From Lachnospiraceae bacterium (GTDB lineage Bacteria; Bacillota; Clostridia; Lachnospirales; Lachnospiraceae), in contig CAAHDV010000004.1 in the NCBI GenBank assembly GCA_900770535.1, forward strand, positions 1 through 7,885: a DNA stretch of 7,885 nucleotides, given 5' to 3'. The notes beneath the pieces are model-generated. The model was not told the DNA's origin and ran no database searches. It saw nothing but the letters and a program-made list of their open reading frames with translations. Shown one piece after another: positions 1 to 6,940 of the stretch (its first letter is position 1; each line of letters opens with the position of its first letter). The position numbers and the translations under genes were made by a program.

Positions 1-23
1 ATTAGAATTTTCAGGGTTTTAAA

Positions 24-52
24 CACTGTTCAATCTTTCATTTTCAAGGTTC
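24..52 (-). promoter_or_regulatory. rRNA-operon leader motif (CCTTGAAAA box)
   Basis: On the minus strand this stretch contains GAACCTTGAAAATG followed by GATTGAACAGTG. Similar CTTTGAAAAC...GAACA sequences lie just before 16S and 23S rRNA genes in Firmicutes, where they overlap the boxA antitermination and rRNA processing region. It sits about 35 bases downstream of a strong promoter reading the same way, with no start codon plus ribosome binding site after it. I infer that a 16S rRNA gene begins a short way beyond base 1. The rRNA gene itself is not in the window, so this rests on motif resemblance and position only. Confidence 0.55.
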
Positions 53-85
53 ATGTTGTTGCTGTTCTCAGCGGCAACGTGTTAT

Positions 86-114
86 ATATTATCACATCGT
101 TTTCGCTTTGTCAA
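86..114 (-). promoter_or_regulatory. Strong promoter P2, probable rRNA operon promoter
   Basis: The minus strand has a perfect -35 box TTGACA (109-114), a 17-base spacer and a -10 box TAATAT (86-91), so transcription should start near 78-80 and run toward base 1. Upstream of the -35 box are runs of A on the minus strand (positions 119-124, 126-129, 131-135 and 142-146). Several are spaced about 11 bases apart, as expected of an UP element or bent DNA. It is the downstream member of a tandem pair, with -35 boxes 94 bases apart, a layout typical of Bacillus and Clostridium rRNA operons. Confidence 0.75.
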
Positions 115-151
115 CAACTTTTTTATTTTCTTTTTGAAATCTTTTTGATTT

Positions 152-176
152 CCTGCCCCGTTCTCACGGGGCGAGG
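152..176 (-). other. GC-rich hairpin between tandem promoters
   Basis: A perfect 7-bp stem (155-161 with 166-172, GCCCCGT/ACGGGGC) closes a 4-base loop. It is extended by three more pairs (152-154 with 174-176) after one bulged base at 173. It lies just downstream of promoter P1 and would be in the P1 transcript. No U-tract follows on either strand, so it does not look like an ordinary intrinsic terminator. It directly abuts a second inverted repeat, GAAATC-N5-GATTTC at 136-152. Its function is unknown; possibilities include leader RNA structure or a pause site. Confidence 0.55.
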
Positions 177-179
177 ATT

Positions 180-208
180 ATAATATCAAATGTCACAGCA
201 AAAGTCAA
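180..208 (-). promoter_or_regulatory. Promoter P1, probable rRNA operon promoter
   Basis: The minus strand shows -35 TTGACT (203-208), a 17-base spacer and -10 TATTAT (180-185). An overlapping TATAAT at 177-182 would need a 20-base spacer. The 30 bases upstream (209-240) are almost all A and T with several long A runs on the minus strand, resembling an UP element. The promoter starts about 60 bases after the reductase stop codon and reads toward base 1. Together with P2 it forms a tandem pair. Confidence 0.7.
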
Positions 209-267
209 CAGTATTTTCCAATTTTTTTCATTTTTTTATTTTAACATGGAAAACGCAAATAATGGGC

Positions 268-1824
268 CTATTCCACTGCGATAAACGGAGCCGCTGTCTC
301 TTTTACTCCCTGTGGGTTTTCCAGGTTCCACTCCACAAAGCTTTTTCCGGATGCCGCTACGGTTCTTCCCAGGGTTACCAAAAAGTCCGGGATCTGGCTT
401 TCCAGGATGGTACCCAGCTCTTCTCCCATCTTCTCTTTTCCCTGTACATCACATCCGTTTAAGAACAGAAGGAACGCAGACTCTGCTTTTCCGGCAACCT
501 TCTTGGCCGCACCACGGAATCCCATAACACCGGTCTGATGCGTACCGCAGGAAGACGGGCATCCGGAAATATGGATCTTTGGAAGAGCATCTGCCGGAAG
601 GCCTGCTTCCCGCACTGTTTTTACGCAGGCCTGCAAAAGGGCCTGGGAATCCCGCACGCCAACCTGGCATACGGATGCACCGATGCAGCTTACGGATGCC
701 TCAAATTCGGTTGTCGCGGTATTGCCCGCTGTCACAGCCAGAACCTTCTTTGCTTCTTCTCCAGTCAAATTGATGATATACGCGGTCTCATCCGGCGCCA
801 GACGCATTTCCACATCATCCATATCCCGAAGTGCGTCACTAAGAGCACACAGCACAGAAAGATCCGGCTGTCCGCCCACCGGATGCCAGGATACGGTATA
901 GAGTCCCGGCTGTTTCTGCTCCAGAACACGCGGATCGGAAATGCTGCTGCCATCCCCGCTCTTTGACACAGGCTGGGAAACCGGGCTGAGTTTTAAATCC
1001 TCACCAGAAGCATATACCTCATCTAGCTTCTCCAGAAATGCTTTCTTATAATTTTCAGCGCCGCCAAGGCTTTCCTGCATGTAACGGCTGCGGGCCTTGC
1101 CACGGTTCTCATAGTTTCCGTATGCGCGGAAAGTCAGCCACATGGCCTTGATGTAATAGCAGATATCCTCCGGTTTTACTGCTTCCGCAACCAGAACGCC
1201 AAACCGCGGATTGTTGCCCAGGCCGCCGGCACTGTATACATCAAAACAGCCATCCGGACGGGCCGCAAAGCCAAGGTCACGATAAGTAGCATGGGACAGG
1301 TTGCTCGGAGAGCTGGAAAATGCCACCTTCAACTTACGCGGCATCTTCTCCGCGCGGATAAAGCCCATCAGGTATTCTCCTGCTGCCTTCGCCCAGGGAA
1401 GCACATCAAAATATTCATCCTTCTCCACTCCGGAAAGCGGGCTGCAGGTGACATTGCGCGGGAAATCTCCGCCGCCTCCCATGGTAATGATTCCCGTGTC
1501 CATAGCCTGCTCCATAATGTCCGCAACAATACTGCCGTCCAGATCATGAAGCTGAATGGTCTGGCAGGTAGTAAAGTGCGCCTTTTTCAGATTGTACTTC
1601 CGAATGGTATCCGCAATAAATTTCAGTTTTTCCTTTGTTACACAGCCGCCGGTCATGCGCAGACGCAGCATGCTTGCCTTACCGCCCTTCTGGGCATAGC
1701 TTCCGTACAGTCCGGAAAATCCTTTGTAAGCGTCCTTGCTGAGTTCTCCTGCGTAAAACGCTGCAGTTTTTTCCCGGAAAGCAGGAAGATCCTGCTTCCA
1801 GTCCTGGTCATTTCTAATTTCCAT
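268..1824 (-). CDS. Nitrite/sulfite reductase, siroheme and 4Fe-4S hemoprotein
   Basis: This 518-residue protein belongs to the ferredoxin-dependent nitrite/sulfite reductase family, which carries out six-electron reduction of nitrite to ammonia or sulfite to sulfide in the cytoplasm. The 4Fe-4S/siroheme cysteines are all present: C380 and C386 (CIGASVC, C-x5-C) and C422 and C426 (SGCPSSCG, C-x3-C). The N-terminal half has the ferredoxin-like repeat, with LRLRMTGG near residue 53. FPRNVTCSPLSG follows near 121, and the basic PRKLKVAFS near 162 supplies the arginine and lysines that bind siroheme and anion. I chose the ATG at 1824 because AGGAGGAG stands 6-7 bases before it; a TTG ten codons upstream has no comparable site. 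Length is in the usual range of about 500-570 residues. Sequence alone does not decide nitrite versus sulfite, so no symbol is given. It follows trpF by 99 bases and may be the last gene of the trp transcript, though its chemistry is unrelated to tryptophan. Confidence 0.9.
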   Translation of the reverse strand: MEIRNDQDWKQDLPAFREKTAAFYAGELSKDAYKGFSGLYGSYAQKGGKASMLRLRMTGGCVTKEKLKFIADTIRKYNLKKAHFTTCQTIQLHDLDGSIVADIMEQAMDTGIITMGGGGDFPRNVTCSPLSGVEKDEYFDVLPWAKAAGEYLMGFIRAEKMPRKLKVAFSSSPSNLSHATYRDLGFAARPDGCFDVYSAGGLGNNPRFGVLVAEAVKPEDICYYIKAMWLTFRAYGNYENRGKARSRYMQESLGGAENYKKAFLEKLDEVYASGEDLKLSPVSQPVSKSGDGSSISDPRVLEQKQPGLYTVSWHPVGGQPDLSVLCALSDALRDMDDVEMRLAPDETAYIINLTGEEAKKVLAVTAGNTATTEFEASVSCIGASVCQVGVRDSQALLQACVKTVREAGLPADALPKIHISGCPSSCGTHQTGVMGFRGAAKKVAGKAESAFLLFLNGCDVQGKEKMGEELGTILESQIPDFLVTLGRTVAASGKSFVEWNLENPQGVKETAAPFIAVE

Positions 1825-1923
1825 AATACTCTCCTCCTGATGTAAAACGCGCAAGCGCGCCTCTGGTTCTCTTGCACTCGTTCTCGTGACATGCTCGCTC
1901 GATTGCCTCGTCGTTCCATTTTA
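1825..1923 (-). other. CTCG-rich spacer with small palindrome, possible dispersed repeat
   Basis: This 99-base gap between trpF and the reductase carries five CTCG tetramers on the plus strand (CGAG on the minus) between 1877 and 1910. It also has a short palindrome, CGCGCAAGCGCG, at 1848-1859. The composition differs from the AT-rich gaps elsewhere in the window. There is no intrinsic terminator with a U-tract and no convincing promoter, so the reductase is probably reached by readthrough from the trp promoter. The look of the spacer suggests an intergenic repeat family member, but that is an inference. Confidence 0.4.
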
Positions 1924-2556
1924 TCACACTTCCATTTTTAATGGAACAAATTCACGCACATTTTCTATCATCTGCCGGATCTTAAGCGGATCTTTCCAGC
2001 CATCGGTCTCCACACCGCTGCTGCAGTCAATGCCAAAGGGAGCGAAAAAGGCCATAGCCTCCTGTACATTGCCCGGCTGCATTCCACCGGCCAGAAACCA
2101 CGGTTTCTGAATCGTTCCTGCCTGTGTGATCAGGCTATGGTCAAAGGTATGACCGGTACCTCCGCTTCCGGCATCCAGAAGCAGATAATCCGCCTCGCTT
2201 GCATCCCAGCGGCGCAGCTCATGATTCTCCTTCATGGACACGGCACGGATCAGCAAAACATCCGGGAAGCGGCGTTTCATCCGGGTGATGGCTTCTTCCG
2301 TTTCCTGTCCGTGAAACTGGATTGCCCGGATGGTGCCTGCTTCCACCAGCCCGCAGATCATCTCCTCCGGCGCATTCACAAACACGCCAACCGGGCAGAT
2401 TTCGGCAGACAGTTCCTGTGCCAGCGCTGCCGCCTGAGCCGGAGTCACCTGACGTCTCCCCGGGGCAAACACGAATCCGGCGTAATCTGGCCGATACTGA
2501 TTCACCGCAGCTATATCCTCCGGCCGCCTCAGTCCGCATATTTTAATTTTCGTCAT
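1924..2556 (-). CDS. trpF: Phosphoribosylanthranilate isomerase
   Basis: A 210-residue TIM-barrel enzyme for the third step of tryptophan synthesis, the Amadori rearrangement of phosphoribosyl-anthranilate to carboxyphenylamino-deoxyribulose phosphate. The start MTKIKICGLRR contains the catalytic cysteine C7. Further family signatures are VGVFVN near 56, IQFHGQE at 79-85, catalytic D128 in LLLDAGSGGTG, the phosphate-binding LAGGM near 155, and IDCSSGVETDGWKD at 176-189. Two usual positions are altered: FDH at 138-140 where FDW is common, and IQFHG where QLHG is common; neither removes a known catalytic group. I chose the ATG at 2556 because AGAGGA lies 8 bases upstream and the protein then begins at the conserved beta strand. 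The gene ends in a double stop (TGA TAA). It lies 76 bases after trpC. Confidence 0.95.
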   Translation of the reverse strand: MTKIKICGLRRPEDIAAVNQYRPDYAGFVFAPGRRQVTPAQAAALAQELSAEICPVGVFVNAPEEMICGLVEAGTIRAIQFHGQETEEAITRMKRRFPDVLLIRAVSMKENHELRRWDASEADYLLLDAGSGGTGHTFDHSLITQAGTIQKPWFLAGGMQPGNVQEAMAFFAPFGIDCSSGVETDGWKDPLKIRQMIENVREFVPLKMEV

Positions 2557-2574
2557 GAATTCTGTCCTCTTTTC

Positions 2575-2588
2575 TGCACCAGGGTGCA
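2575..2588 (-). other. Small perfect palindrome in the trpC-trpF gap
   Basis: TGCACC-AG-GGTGCA is a 14-base inverted repeat about 10 bases upstream of the trpF ribosome binding site. As RNA it would form a 5-bp stem with a 4-base loop. No U-tract follows, so it is not a terminator. It might tune translation of trpF or stabilise the transcript, or it may be chance. Confidence 0.35.
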
Positions 2589-2632
2589 ATCACTTTGCTC
2601 ATTTTCACTGCTTGTTTCTGCCGCACCACATA

Positions 2633-3415
2633 TTATTTTCCCTGCCGAAGCTGATCCAGCGCCGCCTTTTTATCGGCGCTGCGCATCAGGGTCTCTCCGA
2701 TCAGCACCGCGTCGGTTCCATTTTCATATAAAACCTTTGTATCCTCCGGCCCACGGATGCCACTCTCTGAGACGAACACGATTTCCGGCGGCACCATAGC
2801 CCGGAGACGGACCGAATTGTTCACATCCACCTGAAAGGTCCGCAGGTCACGGTTGTTCACACCAAGAATGGAGGCGCCTGCTGCCAGCGCGCGCTCCACT
2901 TCCTTTGCATCGTGTGCCTCCACCAGCGCAGACAGGCCAAGTTCTCTGGCCTGGGCCATGTACTCGCGAATTGCCCCATCATCCAGGATCGAGCAGATCA
3001 GAAGCACGGCGGACGCACCAAGTGTTTTTGCCTGATCGATCATGTAGGAATCTACCGTGAAGTCCTTCCGCAGTACGGGAATGTTCACGCTCTGCGCAAT
3101 CTCCTGCAGATACTGGTCACTTCCCAGGAAACGGTACGGCTCGGTCAGCACGGAAATGGCACTGGCACCTGCCTGCTCATATTCCCGTGCGATCTGCAGG
3201 TACGGAAAATCCGGCGCGATCAGACCCTTGGATGGAGATGCCTTCTTCACCTCGCAGATAAAGGAGAGCCCCGGTGTCCGAAGCGCTTTTCCAAAGGGAA
3301 ACGTTCCCGTTACCGGCAGGCTTTCCGCCATACGGCGCATCTCATCCGCCGGGATTTTCTTTTTTTCTTCCGCAACACGATTTCTTGTCAGTGCTGCAAG
3401 TTCTTCTAATATCAT
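2633..3415 (-). CDS. trpC: Indole-3-glycerol phosphate synthase
   Basis: This 260-residue TIM-barrel enzyme decarboxylates and closes the ring of carboxyphenylamino-deoxyribulose phosphate to give indole-3-glycerol phosphate. The active-site signature CEVKKASPSKG at 54-64 supplies E55 and K57. LRKDF at 115-119 supplies K117, and LVEAHD at 164-169 supplies E166. GVNNRDL at 185-191 and SESGI at 216-220 complete the phosphate- and substrate-binding set, and IGETLM near 239 closes the barrel. It is a single-function protein, not fused to trpF as in Escherichia coli. The ATG at 3415 is 9 bases after the trpD stop, and its AGGAG ribosome binding site overlaps that stop (TAGGAG), which favours coupled translation. 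Confidence 0.97.
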   Translation of the reverse strand: MILEELAALTRNRVAEEKKKIPADEMRRMAESLPVTGTFPFGKALRTPGLSFICEVKKASPSKGLIAPDFPYLQIAREYEQAGASAISVLTEPYRFLGSDQYLQEIAQSVNIPVLRKDFTVDSYMIDQAKTLGASAVLLICSILDDGAIREYMAQARELGLSALVEAHDAKEVERALAAGASILGVNNRDLRTFQVDVNNSVRLRAMVPPEIVFVSESGIRGPEDTKVLYENGTDAVLIGETLMRSADKKAALDQLRQGK

Positions 3416-3424
3416 ACGCTGCTC

Positions 3425-4435
3425 CTATTCCTGATTGGAAAGCTCCACAAATTTCTCCAGCTGCGCTGTAGCCTTTCCACTGTCAATCATCTCTTTTGCC
3501 AGATCAATGCCCGCCTGAATGGATTCTGCCTTGCCTGCCATATAAATGGCTGCTCCCGCGTTCATGAGCACTGCATCGCGCTTCGGGCCAGTTTTTCCTG
3601 CCAGAATGTCGCGTGTAATCTGTGCGTTCTCCGCCGGAGTTCCACCTACCAAGTCATCCTTGCTGCAGCGGGTAAGCCCGAACTGTTCCGGTGTAATCTC
3701 ATAGGAAGTGAAGGCTCCGTCTTTCACTTCGCAAACCCTGGTCGGAGCGCTTAAGGAAATCTCATCCAGTCCATCACTTCCGTATACGACCAGGGCACGC
3801 TTTACGCCCAGGTTCGCCAGCACATGGGCCAGCGGCTCCACCAGGCTCTCATCGTAAACTCCCATCAGCTCCATGTTGGCACCTGCCGGATTTGCCAGCG
3901 GTCCAAGAATATTAAAGATGGTGCGGATTCCAAGCTCTTTGCGCACCGGAGCCACATATTTCATGGCAAAGTGATAGTTCTGGGCAAATAAAAAGCAGAT
4001 ACCGATCTTCTCCAGCAGCTCCCGGCTCTTTTCCGGCGCAATGGTGATGTTGACGCCAAGGGCCTCCAGAACATCCGCTGCGCCGCATTTGCTAGAAGCC
4101 GCGCGGTTTCCGTGTTTGGCTACCGGAATGCCCGCCGCGGAGATCACCAGGGAAGAGGTTGTGGAAATATTAAACGTATTTGCTCCGTCTCCGCCGGTTC
4201 CTACAATCTCCAGAACATCCATGTCATGAAGCAGGCGGACACAGTGGGCGCGCATGCCAGCCGCGGAAGCGGTGATTTCCTCTACGGTCTCACCTTTCAT
4301 GCTGAGAGCAGTCAGATAGGAACTCATCTGCACCGCGCTGGCCTCTCCCTCCATAATCTCATTCATAACGGCCTCTGCCTCTTTGTATGTCAGGTTCTCT
4401 TTTTTAAATACTTTATGGATTGCTTCTTTGATCAT
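3425..4435 (-). CDS. trpD: Anthranilate phosphoribosyltransferase
   Basis: A 336-residue class III phosphoribosyltransferase that joins anthranilate to phosphoribosyl pyrophosphate, the second step of the pathway. The N-terminal helical domain (about 1-70) precedes the PRPP loop [14 protein letters not shown] at 79-92. [25 protein letters not shown] sequence at 107-127, the anthranilate-binding arginine in PVRKELGIR (R165) and GPLANP at 178-183 follow, with the metal-binding DGLDE at 221-225. In the [10 protein letters not shown] segment, F156 stands where proline is common. It is not fused to trpG as in enteric bacteria. The ATG at 4435 has AGGTGAGG upstream. The 61-base gap after trpG is AT-rich and is the only loose join within trpE-trpG-trpD-trpC; I see no good promoter in it. 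Confidence 0.97.
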   Translation of the reverse strand: MIKEAIHKVFKKENLTYKEAEAVMNEIMEGEASAVQMSSYLTALSMKGETVEEITASAAGMRAHCVRLLHDMDVLEIVGTGGDGANTFNISTTSSLVISAAGIPVAKHGNRAASSKCGAADVLEALGVNITIAPEKSRELLEKIGICFLFAQNYHFAMKYVAPVRKELGIRTIFNILGPLANPAGANMELMGVYDESLVEPLAHVLANLGVKRALVVYGSDGLDEISLSAPTRVCEVKDGAFTSYEITPEQFGLTRCSKDDLVGGTPAENAQITRDILAGKTGPKRDAVLMNAGAAIYMAGKAESIQAGIDLAKEMIDSGKATAQLEKFVELSNQE

Positions 4436-4496
4436 ATCCGTTGCCTCACCTTTCTTGTTCGAATGCTGTTTCTTCTATAATAAATAAATATTTTTG

Positions 4497-5081
4497 TTAA
4501 ACACCCTGTTTTTCTGCCATCCGCAGGAAGTTTTCTACGATAGCTTTGCCATCCGGTGTCAGAATGGATTCCGGGTGGAACTGCACGGCCATAACCGGGT
4601 CCGTCACATGTTCCACAGCCATAATCTCACCGTCATCGGTTACTGCCGTTACCTTCAGTTCCTCCGGCATGGTTTCCCTGACTGCCGCCAGGGAATGATA
4701 TCTGCCTACCGGAATCTGTTCCGGAAGTCCGGCCAACAGGACGCTGTCCTTGCTGCAGGCAGCCTGGGATACCTTGCCGTGCATCAGCTGCTTCGCATAG
4801 GAAACCTCAGCCCCATAAGCCTTACAGATGGCCTGATGACCGAGGCATACGCCGAACACCGGAATCTTCTTTCCCAGTTTCTTCACCACATCAATGCAGA
4901 TGCCCGCATCCTCCGGCCGCCCCGGTCCGGGGGAAAGAATGATGGCTTCCGGCTTCATGGCTTCCAGCTCTTCCACCGTGATCCGGTCATTTCGGATGAC
5001 CCGAATATCCGGCCGGATGCTTCCGATCAACTGGTACAGGTTATAAGAAAAGCTGTCATAATTATCGATCAGCACGATCAT
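4497..5081 (-). CDS. trpG: Anthranilate synthase component II, glutamine amidotransferase
   Basis: A 194-residue class I glutamine amidotransferase that releases ammonia from glutamine and passes it to TrpE for anthranilate formation. The catalytic triad is intact: C79 in FGVCLGHQAI, and H169 and E171 in FHPESI. The oxyanion-region motif SPGPGRP lies at 50-56, and the N-terminus [15 protein letters not shown] is the classic TrpG/PabA opening. I chose the ATG at 5081: its ATGA overlaps the trpE stop by 4 bases and AGGAGG lies about 9 bases upstream, whereas a longer reading would add 21 residues with no family likeness. TrpG can also serve folate synthesis (as PabA) in bacteria with only one copy; the window does not say whether that applies here. 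Confidence 0.96.
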   Translation of the reverse strand: MIVLIDNYDSFSYNLYQLIGSIRPDIRVIRNDRITVEELEAMKPEAIILSPGPGRPEDAGICIDVVKKLGKKIPVFGVCLGHQAICKAYGAEVSYAKQLMHGKVSQAACSKDSVLLAGLPEQIPVGRYHSLAAVRETMPEELKVTAVTDDGEIMAVEHVTDPVMAVQFHPESILTPDGKAIVENFLRMAEKQGV

Positions 5082-6547
5082 GATTCCATTCCCTCCTCTG
5101 CTTTCTTTACAGCCAGTACTACGGCTCTGGCTTTGTTTAAGCACTCCTGGTACTCGCTTTCCGGCATGCTGTCAGCTACAATGCCGGCTCCGGACCGGGC
5201 GTACACCTTTCCTTTCTTTGCGTAGGCGATACGGATGGCAATGCAGACATCCAGGTTACCGGAAAAGTCCAGATACCCAATAGCGCCACCGTAAATACCG
5301 CGCCGTCCGCTCTCCAGCTCCTGAATGATCTCACAGGCCCGGAATTTCGGTGCTCCGGAGAGCGTTCCTGCCGGGAGGATGGCATCCACCGCATCCACTG
5401 CGTCATACTCCGGACGGATCATTCCGCCAACGGTGGAACCGATGTGCATCACATGGGAATAACGCTCCACTGCCATGTATTTTTCCACCTTCACAGTACC
5501 AATCTGGCTGATCTTTCCAATGTCATTCCGTCCCAGATCCACCAGCATATTGTGCTCAGCCCGTTCTTTTTCATCAGCGAGAAGTTCCTGCTCCAACCGC
5601 TCATCCTCCTCCGGTGTCGCGCCTCTCGGCCTGGTTCCGGCCAGCGGATAGGTGAAGAGTTTCCCATCTTCCAGCTTGACCAGTGTTTCTGGAGAAGCAC
5701 CCGCGATTTCAATGTCATCGCTGGAAAAATAAAACATGTAGGGGGACGGATTGCTGGTTCGGAGAACCCGGTAGGCATCTAAGAGGCTTCCCTCCATCTC
5801 TGCCTCCAGCTGGTTGGAAAGTACCACCTGAAAAATATCCCCTTCCCGGATATACTGCTTTCCCTTTTCCACCATCTCGCAGTAAGCTTCTTCGGAAAAG
5901 GCCGGTTTGAAATCTCCTTTGAGCTTTAACGGCTGTTCCGGTGCCGGTTTTCCGGTGCGAATCAGGTTCACCAGCTTATCCAGTTCCATCTGGGCTTTGT
6001 AATATTCCTGCTCCGGCGCGTCGGTCTTCATGTTGACGATGAGAATGATCTTCTGACGGAAATTATCGAAAGCGATCACCTTGTCAAACAGCATCAGGTC
6101 TACATCCTGGAAGGAATCCTCATCTCCCTTTTCCAGTTTTAAGGTCGGCTCCGCGTATTTGATATAGTCGTAGGCGAAATATCCGACCAGGCCGCCGGTG
6201 AAAGTTGGCAGTCCCGGAAGCTTCGGACTCTTGTTCTCTGCCAGAATCTTGCGGATAGCATCTCCCGGATGCTCCACCTGCTGTTCCACCGTAGTTGCGC
6301 CTTTGATGCGAAGCAGTCCATCCCGGCAGGTCAGCTCCAGTACTGGATCAAACCCCAGGAAGGTGTAGCGGCCCCAGCGTTTGGATTTCTCCACGCTCTC
6401 CAGCATGTAACAGTGGGTGCTCACCTGCTTTAAGACCCGCAGCACTTCCATGGGGGTGCGGATATCGGAGTAGATTTCCCGGGTTAACGGGATGCGTCCG
6501 TAGGTTTTGTCTTCTGCAAGCTTTTTTGCTTCTTCCAGGGTCATCAT
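5078..6547 (-). CDS. trpE: Anthranilate synthase component I
   Basis: A 489-residue chorismate-binding enzyme that, with TrpG, converts chorismate and ammonia to anthranilate and pyruvate, the committed step to tryptophan. The N-terminal domain (about 20-180) carries the LES motif at 49-51 where tryptophan binds for feedback inhibition, so inhibition is probably kept. The C-terminal catalytic domain has PLAGTRPRG at 301-309, [13 protein letters not shown] at 330-342, [11 protein letters not shown] at 391-401 and GIYGGAIGY at 417-425, all typical of active TrpE. The first of two adjacent ATGs (6547) is chosen because AAGGAGGA ends about 7 bases upstream; starting at 6544 would remove only one residue. 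It is the first gene of the operon, behind a T-box leader, and overlaps trpG by 4 bases. Confidence 0.97.
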   Translation of the reverse strand: MMTLEEAKKLAEDKTYGRIPLTREIYSDIRTPMEVLRVLKQVSTHCYMLESVEKSKRWGRYTFLGFDPVLELTCRDGLLRIKGATTVEQQVEHPGDAIRKILAENKSPKLPGLPTFTGGLVGYFAYDYIKYAEPTLKLEKGDEDSFQDVDLMLFDKVIAFDNFRQKIILIVNMKTDAPEQEYYKAQMELDKLVNLIRTGKPAPEQPLKLKGDFKPAFSEEAYCEMVEKGKQYIREGDIFQVVLSNQLEAEMEGSLLDAYRVLRTSNPSPYMFYFSSDDIEIAGASPETLVKLEDGKLFTYPLAGTRPRGATPEEDERLEQELLADEKERAEHNMLVDLGRNDIGKISQIGTVKVEKYMAVERYSHVMHIGSTVGGMIRPEYDAVDAVDAILPAGTLSGAPKFRACEIIQELESGRRGIYGGAIGYLDFSGNLDVCIAIRIAYAKKGKVYARSGAGIVADSMPESEYQECLNKARAVVLAVKKAEEGMES

Positions 6548-6598
6548 ATTGCAGTCCTCCTTTTCTCTGTCTGCCCGAGAGGAATTTTAAGGAATAAG

Positions 6599-6666
6599 AA
6601 TGTGCCTTGGCGCATCCTCGCGGAGCGTTTGTGTTTCATAGGATGCAATTTCCTATGAAACACAAA
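6599..6666 (-). repeat. Three-hairpin element between T-box terminator and trpE RBS
   Basis: Three inverted repeats are packed side by side. A 16-bp perfect stem joins 6628-6643 with 6651-6666 around a 7-base loop. A stem CGC(a)TCC/GGAGCG joins 6611-6617 with 6622-6627, and on the minus strand its loop is GCGA, a GNRA-type tetraloop. A third weaker repeat, ATGTGCC/GGCGCAT, lies at about 6601-6616 and partly overlaps the second. The big stem shares its outer bases with the U-tract of the T-box terminator. No U-tract follows it, so it is not a second terminator. The compact multi-hairpin form resembles dispersed intergenic repeats of Lachnospiraceae genomes, but I cannot confirm copies elsewhere. 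Confidence 0.6.
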
Positions 6667-6719
6667 AAATCCCGTCCCTGGCAGACTTCACATAAACTGA
6701 ACTCTGTCAAGGACGGGAT
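6664..6719 (-). terminator. Intrinsic terminator of the trp T-box leader
   Basis: On the minus strand a 22-position stem (6698-6719 with 6669-6690) has only two mismatches plus one G-U pair and closes a 7-base loop. A run of six U (6669-6664) follows. The outer nine pairs are GC-rich (ATCCCGTCC/GGACGGGAT). Its 5' arm includes CCCGTCCTT, which can pair instead with the T-box core to form the antiterminator. When uncharged tRNA-Trp is scarce this hairpin should stop transcription before trpE. Confidence 0.93.
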
Positions 6720-6940
6720 GGAAAATTTGATTTACGTTATCACCCGCGGTGCCACCTTGCTTCGCGACCCATTCCGTGATGTACGGACTCTTCGCGCTCT
6801 TTTCGGAATACCAACATATTCCCGGCAACTAACGTATGCCCACACGTCGCAGAATACTGGGCCTTGCGGCTTTTGACTGCGCCCTCAGCGGTCCATTTAA
6901 CAAGCTGCGTTCTGACGGTTCTCAGCATTCCGTCTCTCTG
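6664..6940 (-). promoter_or_regulatory. Tryptophan-specific T-box riboswitch leader
   Basis: T-box leaders sense uncharged tRNA and switch between terminator and antiterminator. The conserved core AAGGTGGCACCGCGG is at 6744-6758, and its UGGC would pair with tRNA end GCCA, matching the G discriminator base of bacterial tRNA-Trp. Stem III is clear: CGCGA/TCGCG (6763-6767 with 6792-6796) and TCCGT/ACGGA (6773-6777 with 6783-6787). Stem I starts with AGAGAGACGG near 6931-6940 and includes GCTGAGAACC. GAATGC (about 6924-6929) can pair with GTATTC (about 6852-6857). The best specifier codon is TGG at 6893-6895 in AAATGGACC, which fits control of trp genes; I did not fold the whole Stem I, so that codon is less certain than the T-box itself. 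Confidence 0.93.

Noticed and set aside
152..176. Intrinsic terminator for the reductase transcript
   Set aside because: The stem is strong but no U-tract follows on either strand, and it lies downstream of promoter P1.
1291..1845. Plus-strand open frame of 184 codons opposite the reductase gene
   Set aside because: Antisense to a gene with all its cofactor ligands intact, and without recognisable motifs.
1825..1854. TTG start ten codons upstream for the reductase
   Set aside because: The ATG at 1824 has an excellent AGGAGGAG site, and that site would lie inside the extended reading.
1653..1919. Minus-strand 88-codon frame starting in the CTCG-rich spacer
   Set aside because: It overlaps the reductase start in another frame and its arginine-rich beginning simply translates the repeated CGAG units.
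2557..2589. TTG start 11 codons upstream for trpF
   Set aside because: The added residues are not family-like; the ATG at 2556 has its own binding site and begins at the conserved MTKIKICG.
4436..4496. Internal promoter in the trpG-trpD gap
   Set aside because: A TATTAT-like -10 can be picked from the AT-rich sequence, but nothing near TTGACA stands at the right distance.
5082..5144. Longer trpG start 21 codons upstream
   Set aside because: It would overlap trpE by 67 bases; the ATGA overlap at 5078-5081 with AGGAGG upstream is the normal coupled start.
4494..5225. Plus-strand open frame of 243 codons opposite trpG and the end of trpE
   Set aside because: It lies antisense to two well-recognised genes, shows no family likeness and has no good ribosome binding site; it is a by-product of coding bias on the other strand.
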